Below are positions 9,303 to 19,268 of a stretch of 47,077 bases of DNA, in pieces (position 1 is the first letter of the stretch; the number at the start of each line of letters is the position of its first letter). This stretch comes from an uncultured Shewanella sp. Its GTDB lineage: Bacteria > Pseudomonadota > Gammaproteobacteria > Enterobacterales > Shewanellaceae. Below the pieces are notes generated by a model. It saw nothing but the letters and a program-made list of their open reading frames with translations. It did not search any database and had not been told where the DNA came from. Location: assembly GCA_947503555.1 (NCBI GenBank), contig CANNEE010000023.1, positions 1 through 47,077 of the forward strand. The letters run 5' to 3'. The position numbers were made by a program, and so were the translations under genes.

Positions 9303-9773
9303 CTAGTGCTTAGCTTTTTCGTCGGCTTGAATCAATTGGTCGATATCGACAAATTCATTTTTAACCAATGGCTTAGCATCAAGCTGAGGCACATGACACT
9401 GGGTACAGAAGTAACGACGTGGCGACAGGTTAGCCAAGAAGTTATTTTCTCTGTCCATATAGTGAGTCACACTCACCATAGGTGCTTGAGAGTCTTCGGT
9501 ACGACTGCGAGCATGGCAAGACATACACTTGTTCACCTTAATATCCATCTGATAGCCATCTATCTTGTGTGGAATAACAGGTGGCTGCATCGGATAGTTT
9601 CGCTTTTGCTTAATGTCTTTGTTAAGCACTTTCTGCATCGCAGGAGGCGTCACTTCTACATCCAATGCTGTCTGTCTTAGGGTGCTGATCTGATCGTCAG
9701 GCACAGACTCAGCCTGTACAGTTAAAGAGAAACCCAATACTGCGATTAATGAGATTAATTTCACTGCTTTCAT
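9303..9773 (-). CDS. napB: Periplasmic nitrate reductase electron transfer subunit NapB
   Basis: From the ATG at 9773 (preceded by AGGGGAATCACG) the protein has 156 residues, including a Sec signal peptide (about 1-21, cut after VQA). It carries two haem motifs, CMSCH (83-87) and CTQCH (123-127), and the distal His ligands typical of NapB. A longer frame starts at 9812, but it would overlap napA and precede the signal peptide, so I reject it. NapB transfers electrons from NapC to the catalytic subunit. The gene starts 11 bp after the napA stop. Confidence 0.95.
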   Translation of the reverse strand: MKAVKLISLIAVLGFSLTVQAESVPDDQISTLRQTALDVEVTPPAMQKVLNKDIKQKRNYPMQPPVIPHKIDGYQMDIKVNKCMSCHARSRTEDSQAPMVSVTHYMDRENNFLANLSPRRYFCTQCHVPQLDAKPLVKNEFVDIDQLIQADEKAKH

Positions 9774-9784
9774 CGTGATTCCCC

Positions 9785-12274
9785 TTATGCCTTGACGATC
9801 TTGATAGCGCACTTCTTAAAGTCAGTCTGTTTAGACAATGGATCCGTTGCATCCAGTGTCACTTTGTTAATCAACTGACTGGCATCAAACCAAGGCACGA
9901 ACACGAGTCCGACAGGTGGCTTGTTACGACCTCGAGTTTCGACACGGGTCTTAATTTCACCACGACGGGAGATAACACGAATTTCATCACCACGACGCAA
10001 GCCACGACTTTTAGCATCTTGAGGATGCATAAAGCACACAGCATCAGGGAACGAGCGATATAACTCAGGTACACGTTGAGTCATAGAACCTGAATGCCAA
10101 TGCTCCAATACACGTCCCGTAGATAGCCATAAGTCGTACTCTTTATCTGGCGACTCTGCAGGTGGCTCATATGGCAAGGCAAAGATCACGGCTCTGCCAT
10201 CTGGCTTACCGTAGAACTCAAAGCCCTTACCCTCTTTCACATAAGGGTCACTGCCTTCACGGAAACGCCATTGGGTTTCTTTGCCGTTAACCACAGGCCA
10301 GCGAAGACCATGCTCTTTGTGGTACACATCAAAGGGTGCTAAATCATGGGCCTTACCGCGACCAAAGGTAGCGTATTCTTCAAATAGACCTTTTTGTAGA
10401 TAGAATCCAAATTCATTTGACTCATCATTCATATACTTAGGATCCATATCCGCTAATGGGAACTTCTCTACATTGCCATTCTTATAAAGCACTTCGTATA
10501 AGGTCTTGCCTTTATATTCTGGGTGCGCGGCTAACACATCTTTTGGCCAAACTTCATCGGTAGTAAAGCGCTTAGAAAACTCAACTAACTGCCATAGATC
10601 CGAGCGAGACTCACCGGGTGCTTTCACCATCTGATGCCAGAACTGAGTACGACGCTCGGCGTTACCATAGGCACCCTCTTTCTCAACCCACATGGCTGTA
10701 GGCAAGATCAGATCGGCTGCTTGAGTTGTTACTGTTGGATATGCGTCAGAGACAACAATGAAGTTCTCAGGATTACGGTAACCCGGTAGCCCCTCTTCGT
10801 TCATGTTAGGTGCAGCCTGCATATTGTTGTTGACCTGCACCCAATAGCAGTTCAAGTCACCATCTTTAAGACGACGGTTTTGTTCAACGGCGTGATATCC
10901 TGGCTTAGGTGGAATAATGCCCGTAGGGATCTTCCAAATCTTTTCTGCATAGGCTCTATGCTTAGGATTCTTAACTACCATATCTGCTGGAAGACGGTGA
11001 GCAAAGGTGCCCACTTCACGCGCAGTACCACAAGCTGAAGGCTGACCCGTTAATGAGAATGGGCTATTACCAGGCGTGGCAATTTTACCTGTCAGCAAGT
11101 GGATGTTATAAAGCAGGTTATTACACCAAACACCACGAGTATGCTGGTTTGTACCCATGGTCCAGAATGAAGTCACCTTCACATTAGGATCGGCATAGGT
11201 TTTAGCAAGTTCAATCAGCTTCTCTTCAGATACACCTGAAAGCTTACTAACCTTCTCTACTGTGTACTCTGATACGAACTTCTTAAAGGCTTCAAAATCG
11301 ATTGGCTTAGAGCCACCCGCTTTACTCGCATTTTTAGCTTTTTGCTGCAAAGGATGGGTAGGACGTAGACCATAACCAATGTCAGTGTTACCTTCACGGA
11401 AATTGACATGCTTGTTAACAAAGTCCCAATTTACCGCATCGTTTTGAATGATGTAGTTGGCAATGAAGTTAAGCATAGCCAAATCAGTTTGCGGCTCGAA
11501 TACGATAGGTAAATCGGCTAAATCAAAGCTTCTGTGCTCAAAGGTCGATAACACAGAGACCTTCACATGAGGTGCACTTAGACGACGGTCAGTTACACGG
11601 CTCCATAGAATGGGGTGCATTTCTGCCATGTTAGAGCCCCAAAGTACAAAGGCGTCAGCAGCTTCCATATCATCATAACAACCCATTGGCTCATCGATAC
11701 CAAAGGTACGCATAAAGCCACCTACGGCAGACGCCATACAGTGACGGGCATTAGGGTCGATATTGTTAGAGCCAAAGCCAGCTTTCATTAATTTGACAGC
11801 TGCGTAGCCTTCCCACACAGTCCACTGACCTGAACCAAACATACCAATCGCGGTAGGACCTTTCTTCTTCATGGTCTCTTTCCACTTTTGAGCCATGGTA
11901 TCAAAGGCCTGATCCCAAGTGATAGGTGTGAACTCACCATGCTTGTCGTACTTACCATTAGTCATACGTAGCAAAGGTGTTTGTAATCTATCTTTGCCGT
12001 ACATGATTTTTGATAGGAAGTAACCCTTAATACAGTTGAGGCCGCGGTTAACTTCACTTTTCGCATCACCATGGGTGGCGACAACTTTACCATCACGGGT
12101 CGCCACCATAACGGAACAGCCCGTGCCGCAGAAACGGCATGGCGCCTTATTCCATTCAAGTTTATTTTGCTCTGAACTGGTAATCAGATTACTCGCACCT
12201 GCTGGTAATGCTAATCCTGCTGCACTTGCCGCTGCGATAGCCGCATTGGCTTTCATAAACTCACGTCTATTCAT
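9785..12274 (-). CDS. napA: Periplasmic nitrate reductase catalytic subunit NapA
   Basis: From the ATG at 12274 the protein has 829 residues, normal for NapA. It begins with a twin-arginine signal ([15 protein letters not shown]), needed because the cofactors are loaded in the cytoplasm. The [4Fe-4S] cluster ligands are Cys46, Cys49, Cys53 and Cys81. The molybdenum ligand is probably Cys179 in [10 protein letters not shown]. The rest is a molybdopterin oxidoreductase with a C-terminal dinucleotide-binding domain. It reduces nitrate to nitrite in the periplasm. The start lies 1 bp after the napD stop and has the site AAGGTGAG. An open frame to 12349 only overlaps napD. Confidence 0.98.
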   Translation of the reverse strand: MNRREFMKANAAIAAASAAGLALPAGASNLITSSEQNKLEWNKAPCRFCGTGCSVMVATRDGKVVATHGDAKSEVNRGLNCIKGYFLSKIMYGKDRLQTPLLRMTNGKYDKHGEFTPITWDQAFDTMAQKWKETMKKKGPTAIGMFGSGQWTVWEGYAAVKLMKAGFGSNNIDPNARHCMASAVGGFMRTFGIDEPMGCYDDMEAADAFVLWGSNMAEMHPILWSRVTDRRLSAPHVKVSVLSTFEHRSFDLADLPIVFEPQTDLAMLNFIANYIIQNDAVNWDFVNKHVNFREGNTDIGYGLRPTHPLQQKAKNASKAGGSKPIDFEAFKKFVSEYTVEKVSKLSGVSEEKLIELAKTYADPNVKVTSFWTMGTNQHTRGVWCNNLLYNIHLLTGKIATPGNSPFSLTGQPSACGTAREVGTFAHRLPADMVVKNPKHRAYAEKIWKIPTGIIPPKPGYHAVEQNRRLKDGDLNCYWVQVNNNMQAAPNMNEEGLPGYRNPENFIVVSDAYPTVTTQAADLILPTAMWVEKEGAYGNAERRTQFWHQMVKAPGESRSDLWQLVEFSKRFTTDEVWPKDVLAAHPEYKGKTLYEVLYKNGNVEKFPLADMDPKYMNDESNEFGFYLQKGLFEEYATFGRGKAHDLAPFDVYHKEHGLRWPVVNGKETQWRFREGSDPYVKEGKGFEFYGKPDGRAVIFALPYEPPAESPDKEYDLWLSTGRVLEHWHSGSMTQRVPELYRSFPDAVCFMHPQDAKSRGLRRGDEIRVISRRGEIKTRVETRGRNKPPVGLVFVPWFDASQLINKVTLDATDPLSKQTDFKKCAIKIVKA

Positions 12275-12275
12275 T

Positions 12276-12533
12276 TTATATCTCACCTTCTTCGAGCACG
12301 TCACTTTGCTGGTACACCATAGAGGCCGATAACACCCCGTTGATCCCATTAATAGCCTCTATATCCGCTAATAATGCTTTTTGGCTTTCACCCTCTAGTA
12401 CCACAATCAGCTTTACCTCATCGTTGACAGACAGTTCGGCATTGCTCATCTGCATTATCGCTTGCCTTACTTCTGTCATTTTTTCCGGTAAAACCTGAAC
12501 TATCAGGCTAGTTACGTGAAGTTCATTGCTCAT
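12276..12533 (-). CDS. napD: NapD, cytoplasmic chaperone for NapA
   Basis: This 85-residue protein begins with the family pattern [12 protein letters not shown] and continues with the beta-alpha-beta ferredoxin-like fold of NapD ([17 protein letters not shown], then [18 protein letters not shown]). NapD binds the twin-arginine signal peptide of NapA and holds back export until the molybdenum cofactor and cluster are inserted. It lies between napE and napA. Confidence 0.95.
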   Translation of the reverse strand: MSNELHVTSLIVQVLPEKMTEVRQAIMQMSNAELSVNDEVKLIVVLEGESQKALLADIEAINGINGVLSASMVYQQSDVLEEGEI

Positions 12534-12580
12534 TAAATCTATCCACTCTGTTTTGGGTTATTCATTGTTTTCGTTATTCG

Positions 12581-12739
12581 TTAACCCGCACCTGGTGGCC
12601 CGGTTAATATCTGACTAAACCAAATCGCAAATCCCAAACCGCTGACTAACAACACAGACAGCAAAGGGGCGAGGAAAACTGTTAGAAAAATAAAGATCTT
12701 TAACTCTAAACTTTTCTCATCACTCGATGTGGAACTCAT
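12581..12739 (-). CDS. napE: NapE family small membrane protein
   Basis: This 52-residue frame begins ATGAGTTCCACATCG and ends at TAA (12583-12581). The residues are a charged N-terminus with KSLELKIFIFL, one long hydrophobic helix (about 15-45, with APLLSVLLVSG and FAIWFSQ) and the tail TGPPGAG, the classic NapE pattern. TTGGAGGGTCC just before the ATG gives a strong ribosome binding site. NapE's role in nitrate reduction is not established. It is the first gene of napEDABC, 47 bp before napD. Confidence 0.9.
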   Translation of the reverse strand: MSSTSSDEKSLELKIFIFLTVFLAPLLSVLLVSGLGFAIWFSQILTGPPGAG

Positions 12740-12876
12740 GGACCCTCCAAGATGTGATCTTGAATAATCTCATTCACTGCCTAGTTGGCGTGACAGCAAA
12801 TTTATTGAGATGTTGTGATAAAACCACTAACTAATTTACGAGTAAGATCATACGAAGAAAGTGTTAACAAACTGTA

Positions 12877-12892
12877 TACCCCCAAATATGTA
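12877..12892. promoter_or_regulatory. NarP-type 7-2-7 heptamer pair
   Basis: TACCCCC-AA-ATATGTA fits the NarL/NarP inverted heptamer pattern TACYYMT-N2-AKRRGTA with one mismatch per arm. It lies about 140 bp upstream of napE and suggests nitrate/nitrite control by NarQ-NarP, which is how Shewanella nap operons are known to be regulated. Confidence 0.5.
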
Positions 12893-12906
12893 AACACCTT
12901 GTAACT

Positions 12907-12920
12907 ATGATCCAGATCAT
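12907..12920. promoter_or_regulatory. FNR/CRP-type palindrome
   Basis: ATGATCCAGATCAT is a symmetric site whose core TGAT-N4-ATCA matches the FNR (EtrA) consensus TTGAT-N4-ATCAA except for the two outermost bases. It sits next to the NarP-like site about 170 bp upstream of napE, which suggests anaerobic or cAMP-CRP control. Being this far upstream, it would act as an upstream activator site. Confidence 0.45.
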
Positions 12921-13100
12921 TAATTTAACTTGAATTTATGATCAATCACTCGTTTTAGTCGCATTTACCGATTAGTCAAAGCCAAAAAATGGTTATTTAG
13001 CTATTCAGCTATCACTAAACATGGTCAAAACTTGTTGTTTTTTCCAGCAATTGGGAGGGAAATATTAGAGAATACGTACAAAGAGGTAGAGCTCATAAAA

Positions 13101-13133
13101 AAGCCCTTTGTGATCTTTGTCACCAAAGGGCTT
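13101..13133 (-). terminator. Intrinsic terminator downstream of hrpA
   Basis: AAGCCCTTT and AAAGGGCTT pair, and the stem extends through GTGA/TCAC with one bulged C. On the minus strand a T-run follows (complement of 13100-13097). It lies 187 bp after the hrpA stop; no other minus-strand gene ends here. Confidence 0.75.
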
Positions 13134-13320
13134 ATAAAGAGGTAATTTAGCAATAAGTTATCTAAGGTCAAATCCCGAATTTTTGAATACCAATGACCAA
13201 CACTTTTGCCATTGAATCACAAAATTCACTTGTCTCGTCGGCTCTATTTTACCCTTCATCAATACAAATGTTCGTGAGTAAAATCCAGCCGCTACCTTGA
13301 TATCCTAAACTAACTAAAAT

Positions 13321-16300
13321 TTAAAGTGTGTTTATCTGATTCAGTATACGTTTTTCAGAGATAGGATAAGCAGTGCCTAACACCTGAGCAAAACAGGAGA
13401 CACGATACTCCTCTATCATCCAGCGCGCTTCTTCTAACACTTGCGGGACTGGTGCAGATTTAGGGAGTTTAGCAAGCTGTGCATCCAATGCCTCTTGCAC
13501 CTTAACGATGGACTGCATATGCAATCTGTCACGATTTGGGTCAATCGGCAGCTTCTCTAAACGATTATCTATCGCCTTAAGATAACGGGCGATATCCGCT
13601 AGTCGTTGCCAGCCAGCCGCTTCAACAAAGCCTTTGAATACCAACTTATCTAACTGACTTTGAATATCACTCATGGCAAAGGCCATATCCAAGCTGATCT
13701 TGCCCTTTAAGCGCTTCTTAATTTTTTGATACAGGGTCAGCACTTGCTCAACCTTTAACGCTATCTCTTCGGCACGCTCGTTAAGCTCTTGTCTTACCCA
13801 ATCTTTGGCCTGCTCAAACTGCTCTGGACTGCGAATATCAAAGCCTTTTTCATCGAGCAGTTGCTCAATAGCGGCGGCAATCACGTCATCAATCAGAATT
13901 TGTACCTGCCCAAATGGGTTAAAATACATGGCAAGTTTCGCCTTATTAGGCAGCTTCTGTTGCAAGTGCTTAACAGGCGATGGAATATTGATAAGCAGCA
14001 GGCGTCTCACTCCGACTCTATGGGCTCTCGCGGCTTCATGCTCATCATCAAAGAGTTTTATCGCCACGTCCGCTTTGTTATCTACAAGCGCAGGAAATGC
14101 TTTAACCTGATAGTTGCCTTTGGTCTGCTGGAACTGCTCTGGTAAGTTACCAAAGTTCCACTCAGTCAGCGCCTTTTTTTCGATGCCCTTATCAGCAACT
14201 TTGCGTATCGCTTTAGCAACCACACCTTGAAGCTTCTCTTTAAGCTGCTCAAAGTCACGACCCTGCTCAACTAATTTGCGCTTATCATCTTCTATCTTAA
14301 AGTTGATAAACAGATGCTTAGCTAGCTGGGTCATATCAAAATCATCTGGGCTGATACGTACACCGCTCATACGCAATAGCTGTTTACACATGGCATCGAG
14401 CATAGGCATAGTGCCTGGCTCCATCGCCTGTACGCAGGCCTTGGCATAATCAGGTGCCGGAACAAAATTGCGGCGCAGATTCTTAGGTAACGACTTAATC
14501 AAGGCAACACATTTCTCTTCCCTAAGGCCAGGCACTAACCAATCAAAGTCACTCACTTCCACCTGATTCAGTAGAGCTACAGGCACGTGAACAGACACAC
14601 CATCATCAAGTGCGCTTGGCTCAAAGTTGTAGCTCACTGTTAGTTTTAAATTGCCGTTATGCCACATGTCGGGAAAGTCCAGTGCCGAGACATGGGAGCC
14701 TGAGCGCTTCATCAGCAACTCTTCATTAAAATCCAATAAATCAGGTTGCTTAGCCTTGGCTTGCTTCCACCATTTGTGGAACTTAGGCGCGTTATAGATC
14801 CCCTGTGGAATAATAGGCTCATAGAAGTCCACCAGCACCTGCTCATCCACCAAAATATCTCGGCGGCGAGACTTGTGCTCTAAGGACTCGACCTGCTCCA
14901 GCAGTGCCTGATTATTTCTGAAAAAGGCTTCGCGCGTTCTTAGCTCACCTTCGGCAAGTCCGCTACGAATAAAGATATGGCGAGACTCGATAGGATCTAT
15001 GGGGCCATATTGCACTCGACGGCGATTGACTATGGTTAATCCATAAAGCACCTGATTTTGCAGTGCGATAACACTGCCCTGCTTAGCTTCAAAATGCGGC
15101 TCACTATAGTTAACCTTAACCAAGTGACTAGCACACTCTTCTAACCATTGAGGCTCAATTTTAGCGCAGCAGCGGGCAAATAAGCGCGAGGTTTCAGTCA
15201 GCTCAGCCGCCATAATCCACTTAGGGCCTTTTTTTGCAAGAGGAGAGCCAGGAAAGACAAAGAAGCGTCGGTTACGAGCACCTAGATACTCATTATTGGC
15301 ATCTTTAAAGCCGATATGACTAATAAAGCCGGGCAATAACGCACGATGGAGCAGCTCATAATCGGCTTGGGTCTGAGCCAGTTTCCATTTCATATCATGG
15401 ACAGCTTGGCGCAGCTGAGCATATAAGTCTTGCCACTCTCTAATACGCAGATAGGCTAAAAATTCGTTACGGCATAGCTTACGGAACTGACTCGCCGACA
15501 ATTCTTTTTGGTTGACTTGCAGATGATCCCACAGGTTGAGCCAAGCGACAAAATCAGAGTCTTTATCGTTAAAACGCTTGTGGTGCTCATCGGCCGCTTG
15601 TTTCTTATCAATTGGCCGCTCTCTGGGATCTTGAATCGACAAACCTGCGGCTATCACCATGGTTTCTCGCAAGCATCCCAGTTTGTGCCCCTCTATCACC
15701 ATACGCGCGAGACGCGGGTCGACTGGAATTTTAGCAAGATCTCGCCCAAGCGGCGTGAGCTTCAAGTCGCCTTTATGCTTGTTGACCGCCTGTAGCTCTT
15801 CAAGCAATAAAAAGCCATCACGAATATGGCGCTGCTCTGGCGGCTGAATAAACGGAAACGCAGCAATGTCACCTAGGCCAATGGATAACATCTTTAGAAT
15901 GACCGAAGCCAGATTGGTTCTTAGGATCTCTGGGTCGGTAAACTCAGGACGAGAAGTGAAATCATTTTCATCATAAAGGCGAATACAGATCCCCGGCCCC
16001 ACACGGCCACAACGGCCTTGACGCTGATTGGCACTGGCTTGAGAGATGGATTCAATCGGCAGGCGCTGCACCTTAGTGCGATAGCTATAACGGCTGATAC
16101 GCGCGGTACCTGGGTCAATCACATAACGAATTCCGGGTACAGTTAATGAGGTTTCGGCAACATTGGTCGCCAATACGATTCTGCGGCCACTGTGACTCTT
16201 AAAGACCTTTGACTGCTCACCGTAGGACAGGCGCGCATATAAAGGCAAAACTTCAGTATCACGATAGTTACGTTTATTAAGCTGCTCAGCGGTATCTCGA

Positions 16301-17211
16301 ATCTCCCGCTCACCATTCATAAAGATAAGAATATCACCAGGGCCTTCTTGAACTAACTCATCGACGGCGGCAAAAATACCATCAATAAGATCGAGATCGG
16401 CATCATTGCCCGCTTCGGCTTTATTACCAACCAAAGGACGATAGCGGGTTTCAACAGGATAGGTACGTCCTGACACCTCAATAATAGGCGCAACGTTAAA
16501 GTGTTTAGAGAAACGCTCAACATCAATGGTGGCCGAGGTAATAATCACCTTAAGGTCAGGACGACGTTTAAGTACTTGTTTTAAATAGCCCAAAATAAAA
16601 TCGATATTCAGGCTGCGCTCATGGGCCTCATCGATAATCAGGGTATCGTATTGATCTAAAAACTTATCTGAAGTGAGCTCGGCCAGCAAAATACCATCTG
16701 TCATCAGCTTGATATAGCTTTCAGGCTTAATCGCGTCGGCAAAACGAACCTTAAAGCCCACAGCTTCGCCCGTAGGCGTATTGAGTTCCTCGGCAATACG
16801 GCTTGCTACGCTACGTGCGGCCAGCCTTCTTGGCTGAGTATGGCCAATCAGGCCTCGTGAACCTAACCCAAGATCTAAACAGATTTTAGGAAGCTGAGTG
16901 GTTTTACCCGACCCCGTTTCACCCGCCACTATCACCACTTGGTTATTTGCAATCGCTTCGGCAATTTCATCGCGCTTTTGAGAGACAGGTAAGCTATCTG
17001 GATAGCTCACTTTGGGCCTAGCAGCCAAGCGCTGTTCAACCTTAGCCTTAGCCTTTAGAGCCTGCTCAGATAACGCCTGCAGATTTTGCGCCTTCTTATC
17101 CGAGTCGGCTTCTTTATTAAGGCGATAGAGTCGACGTCTTATGCGGGAAGCATCGGCCTGATAGCATTGATTTAAAAATGTTTTAGACAGTGGGGATATA
17201 TTCGAATTCAA
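13321..17211 (-). CDS. hrpA: ATP-dependent RNA helicase HrpA (DEAH box)
   Basis: The protein has 1296 residues, the usual length for HrpA (E. coli 1300). Walker A GETGSGKT is at 97-104, DEAH at 194-197 and SAT at 226-228. Motif VI is QASANQRQGRCGR, followed by the winged-helix and OB-fold region. The long C-terminal extension (DUF3418 type) distinguishes HrpA from HrpB. HrpA unwinds RNA and is implicated in rescue of stalled or collided ribosomes in E. coli. The gene is monocistronic with its own terminator. ATG at 17211 gives the conserved N-terminal region with no better alternative. Confidence 0.96.
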   Translation of the reverse strand: MNSNISPLSKTFLNQCYQADASRIRRRLYRLNKEADSDKKAQNLQALSEQALKAKAKVEQRLAARPKVSYPDSLPVSQKRDEIAEAIANNQVVIVAGETGSGKTTQLPKICLDLGLGSRGLIGHTQPRRLAARSVASRIAEELNTPTGEAVGFKVRFADAIKPESYIKLMTDGILLAELTSDKFLDQYDTLIIDEAHERSLNIDFILGYLKQVLKRRPDLKVIITSATIDVERFSKHFNVAPIIEVSGRTYPVETRYRPLVGNKAEAGNDADLDLIDGIFAAVDELVQEGPGDILIFMNGEREIRDTAEQLNKRNYRDTEVLPLYARLSYGEQSKVFKSHSGRRIVLATNVAETSLTVPGIRYVIDPGTARISRYSYRTKVQRLPIESISQASANQRQGRCGRVGPGICIRLYDENDFTSRPEFTDPEILRTNLASVILKMLSIGLGDIAAFPFIQPPEQRHIRDGFLLLEELQAVNKHKGDLKLTPLGRDLAKIPVDPRLARMVIEGHKLGCLRETMVIAAGLSIQDPRERPIDKKQAADEHHKRFNDKDSDFVAWLNLWDHLQVNQKELSASQFRKLCRNEFLAYLRIREWQDLYAQLRQAVHDMKWKLAQTQADYELLHRALLPGFISHIGFKDANNEYLGARNRRFFVFPGSPLAKKGPKWIMAAELTETSRLFARCCAKIEPQWLEECASHLVKVNYSEPHFEAKQGSVIALQNQVLYGLTIVNRRRVQYGPIDPIESRHIFIRSGLAEGELRTREAFFRNNQALLEQVESLEHKSRRRDILVDEQVLVDFYEPIIPQGIYNAPKFHKWWKQAKAKQPDLLDFNEELLMKRSGSHVSALDFPDMWHNGNLKLTVSYNFEPSALDDGVSVHVPVALLNQVEVSDFDWLVPGLREEKCVALIKSLPKNLRRNFVPAPDYAKACVQAMEPGTMPMLDAMCKQLLRMSGVRISPDDFDMTQLAKHLFINFKIEDDKRKLVEQGRDFEQLKEKLQGVVAKAIRKVADKGIEKKALTEWNFGNLPEQFQQTKGNYQVKAFPALVDNKADVAIKLFDDEHEAARAHRVGVRRLLLINIPSPVKHLQQKLPNKAKLAMYFNPFGQVQILIDDVIAAAIEQLLDEKGFDIRSPEQFEQAKDWVRQELNERAEEIALKVEQVLTLYQKIKKRLKGKISLDMAFAMSDIQSQLDKLVFKGFVEAAGWQRLADIARYLKAIDNRLEKLPIDPNRDRLHMQSIVKVQEALDAQLAKLPKSAPVPQVLEEARWMIEEYRVSCFAQVLGTAYPISEKRILNQINTL

Positions 17212-17325
17212 ACCTAAATTCCGTTGCCAGAATCAAAAAAAGCGATCCTAGCAAGGAAGTTAGTTAATTGGTATGGCTAATTGAGAAATAATGCTTTACT
17301 AGGGGCTGCTAATCTTTGCTGATTC

Positions 17326-17542
17326 GTTTTTGCGCTTAGTCAATGGCATTTTATCGCGGCGAACGAGGTGAAGCTTAGTAATCTAAGTGAATTCTCGTTT
17401 AACAATGAGAAAATGCTATTGGGTAGCGCCCGAAGGGCAGCATTTACAGCGCACTTCTACTGCGTTATCGCTTATTTATGTAGAATAACTACACGGCACA
17501 AGCTCTGCCTTGTTTAAGCACGCTGTAAACTGCTGCAAAAAC
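17326..17542. repeat. 217-bp palindromic intergenic repeat, two hairpins with terminal inverted repeats
   Basis: The element is bounded by GTTTTTGC (17326-17333) and its exact reverse complement GCAAAAAC (17535-17542). Inside are two large inverted repeats. The first spans 17343-17419, with outer arms ATGGCATTTT and AAAATGCTAT and inner arms around CGAACGAGGTGAAGCTTAG. The second has GCAGCATTTACAGCG (17437-17451) pairing with CGCTGTAAACTGCTGC (17521-17536), with one bulge. It has no coding capacity and fills the gap between hrpA and the CBS gene. The structure fits a non-autonomous MITE-like or extragenic palindromic repeat. I recall similar sequences between genes in Shewanella, but this is memory rather than a search. 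Confidence 0.65.
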
Positions 17543-17564
17543 AACCTTGAAAGATCAACAGTCC

Positions 17565-17981
17565 CTAAGCCGGTGTTAAATAACATTGCTGCATATAGGT
17601 ATTAATGGCAGAGAGAATATTGGTGCGATTAATGGTGCCAACTACTTTACCCTCTGCAACCACTGGATAGATTTTAGGTTTTAGTCCTAGCATCTGTTCT
17701 GCAAGTTGCAGCACACTATCATCAGGCCCCACCCAAAGCACATCGCTACGCATACAATCTTTCACGACAGCGACCATATCACAGTGATAACTGCTCTTAA
17801 GCATCACAGCGAGACAGTCTTGTTGCGACAAGAAACCGATTAAGGCTCCTGAATCATCAACAACCGGCGCGCCTAACTTGTTCTTGCCCAGTAACTCTTC
17901 AACTGCCGCAGCTAACGACATGTTAGCTTTTAACAATACAGGTTGCCGATCCATATGCTCTTTAATCTTGATTGAATCCAT
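17565..17981 (-). CDS. CBS domain pair protein
   Basis: The 138-residue protein is almost entirely a tandem CBS module. CBS1 covers about residues 8-65 (DRQPVLLKANMSLAAAVEELL, then GAPVVDDSGALIGFLSQQDCL) and CBS2 about 73-130 (MRSDVLWVGPDDSVLQLAEQM, then YPVVAEGKVVGTINRTNIL). Such modules bind adenine nucleotides or related ligands and regulate partner proteins. There is no attached catalytic domain, so the partner is unknown. AGGGGATAGTT precedes the ATG. It follows iaaA on the same strand after a 118-bp gap. Confidence 0.88.
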   Translation of the reverse strand: MDSIKIKEHMDRQPVLLKANMSLAAAVEELLGKNKLGAPVVDDSGALIGFLSQQDCLAVMLKSSYHCDMVAVVKDCMRSDVLWVGPDDSVLQLAEQMLGLKPKIYPVVAEGKVVGTINRTNILSAINTYMQQCYLTPA

Positions 17982-18099
17982 AACTATCCCCTAAATAAGT
18001 AATCTCATTTTTAGTTTAGCTAAGAAATTCAAGAAGTGGCGGGAATTAAACCGATAACCTAAATCTAAGATCTCGATAAACTGCCGCGACTTTATAGAC

Positions 18100-19137
18100 C
18101 TACCAGATGGAAACCTGTTCACCATTTGGGCCTTTAGCGGCGCGATACATACCCTCGGTATTAAAGGGCATAGCAACATTGCCTTCACTGTCGACGCTGA
18201 TGACGCCGCCGCTACCACCCGCTTCCACTAAACGCTGATTAATTACCTCGTCGGCAGCGTCCTTTAGTGGCTTATCCTGATATTTGATCCGCGCACAAAT
18301 ATCACCAGCAACATGGTAGCGAATGAAATACTCCCCATGACCTGTGGCCGACACGGCGCAGACTCCATTCTCGGCATAGGTACCTGCACCTATCACTGGC
18401 GAGTCGCCAATACGGCCAAAGCGCTTGGCGGTCATGCCGCCTGTCGAAGTACCCGCAGCAAGATTACCTTGGCTATCTATCGCCACCGCACCGACTGTTC
18501 CAAATTTATAATCCGTATCGAGCTGATTAACCGATGCCTGAAAGTCTTTGGTCGCCAATTCAGCCTGCTTAAGCTTGTTCTTAGCATCGAGCAAACTGTG
18601 ATAGCGCTTCTCAGTATCAAAATACTTGCTTGGCACTAGCTGCATTCCTTGATTAAGGGCAAACTCTTCTGCTCCCTGACCCGACAACATCACATGGGGC
18701 GAGTGCTCCATCACTTCAATGGCAAGATCAATTGGATTTTTAATATGGGATACACCCGCCACCGCACCGGCATTCATGCTTTTGCCATCCATAATAGAAG
18801 CATCAAGCTCATGAGCACCATCAAAGGTATAAACGGCGCCTAACCCAGCATTAAACAGCGGACTATTTTCTAGAATATTAATTGCTGTCTTAACTGCTGT
18901 GACACTGTCCCCACCTTGTGATAAGACTTGATATCCAGCATCCAATGCCTGTTTTAACTTAGCTTTATACTCCAGCTTCTGCTCATCACTTAGCTTAGCC
19001 TTGGAAATAGTGCCCGCCCCGCCATGTATCGCTAATGCTATTGGTTGAGCGGCTTTGGGCTCAGTTTCCATTTCGCTTGCCTTTACAGGCAAACAAAGCA
19101 ATACACTCGTTACTGCCACGGCTAATAGTGCTTTCAT
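18100..19137 (-). CDS. iaaA: Isoaspartyl peptidase / plant-type L-asparaginase
   Basis: The protein has 345 residues including a Sec signal peptide (about 1-20, cut after VKA), which suggests a periplasmic enzyme. It is an Ntn-hydrolase of the EcAIII type: AIHGGAGT near the start of the mature chain, and the autoproteolysis and nucleophile site GTVGAVAID, with Thr214 becoming the N-terminus of the small subunit. STGGM and RIGDSPVIGAGTYA carry substrate-binding residues. It removes beta-aspartyl residues from isoaspartyl dipeptides and has some asparaginase activity. It is divergent from tamA across 131 bp. The symbol is by family. Confidence 0.9.
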   Translation of the reverse strand: MKALLAVAVTSVLLCLPVKASEMETEPKAAQPIALAIHGGAGTISKAKLSDEQKLEYKAKLKQALDAGYQVLSQGGDSVTAVKTAINILENSPLFNAGLGAVYTFDGAHELDASIMDGKSMNAGAVAGVSHIKNPIDLAIEVMEHSPHVMLSGQGAEEFALNQGMQLVPSKYFDTEKRYHSLLDAKNKLKQAELATKDFQASVNQLDTDYKFGTVGAVAIDSQGNLAAGTSTGGMTAKRFGRIGDSPVIGAGTYAENGVCAVSATGHGEYFIRYHVAGDICARIKYQDKPLKDAADEVINQRLVEAGGSGGVISVDSEGNVAMPFNTEGMYRAAKGPNGEQVSIW

Positions 19138-19268
19138 TGGATCTTCCTTATATCATCGATTCATTCATAGGTGGCGAGTATAGGGTAAAACTGGGCTAAT
19201 CTTGATTGCTATCCCCTACTTTGCCGAGCATAAGTAATGAAGTAACATAAAAGATACTAATCATCCCA

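Larger units (their letters stand above)
12740..13094. other. Regulatory region upstream of nap
   Basis: This AT-rich stretch carries no gene. It contains the NarP-like and FNR-like palindromes listed separately and must hold the nap promoter. The rest, from about 12960 to the hrpA terminator, shows no feature I can name. Confidence 0.5.

Noticed and set aside
12275-12349. Extended N-terminus for NapA
   Set aside because: It would precede the twin-arginine signal and overlap napD; the ATG at 12274 has the ribosome binding site and the signal peptide.
13987-17211. Possible HrpB instead of HrpA
   Set aside because: The length (1296) and long C-terminal extension fit HrpA; HrpB is about 800 residues.
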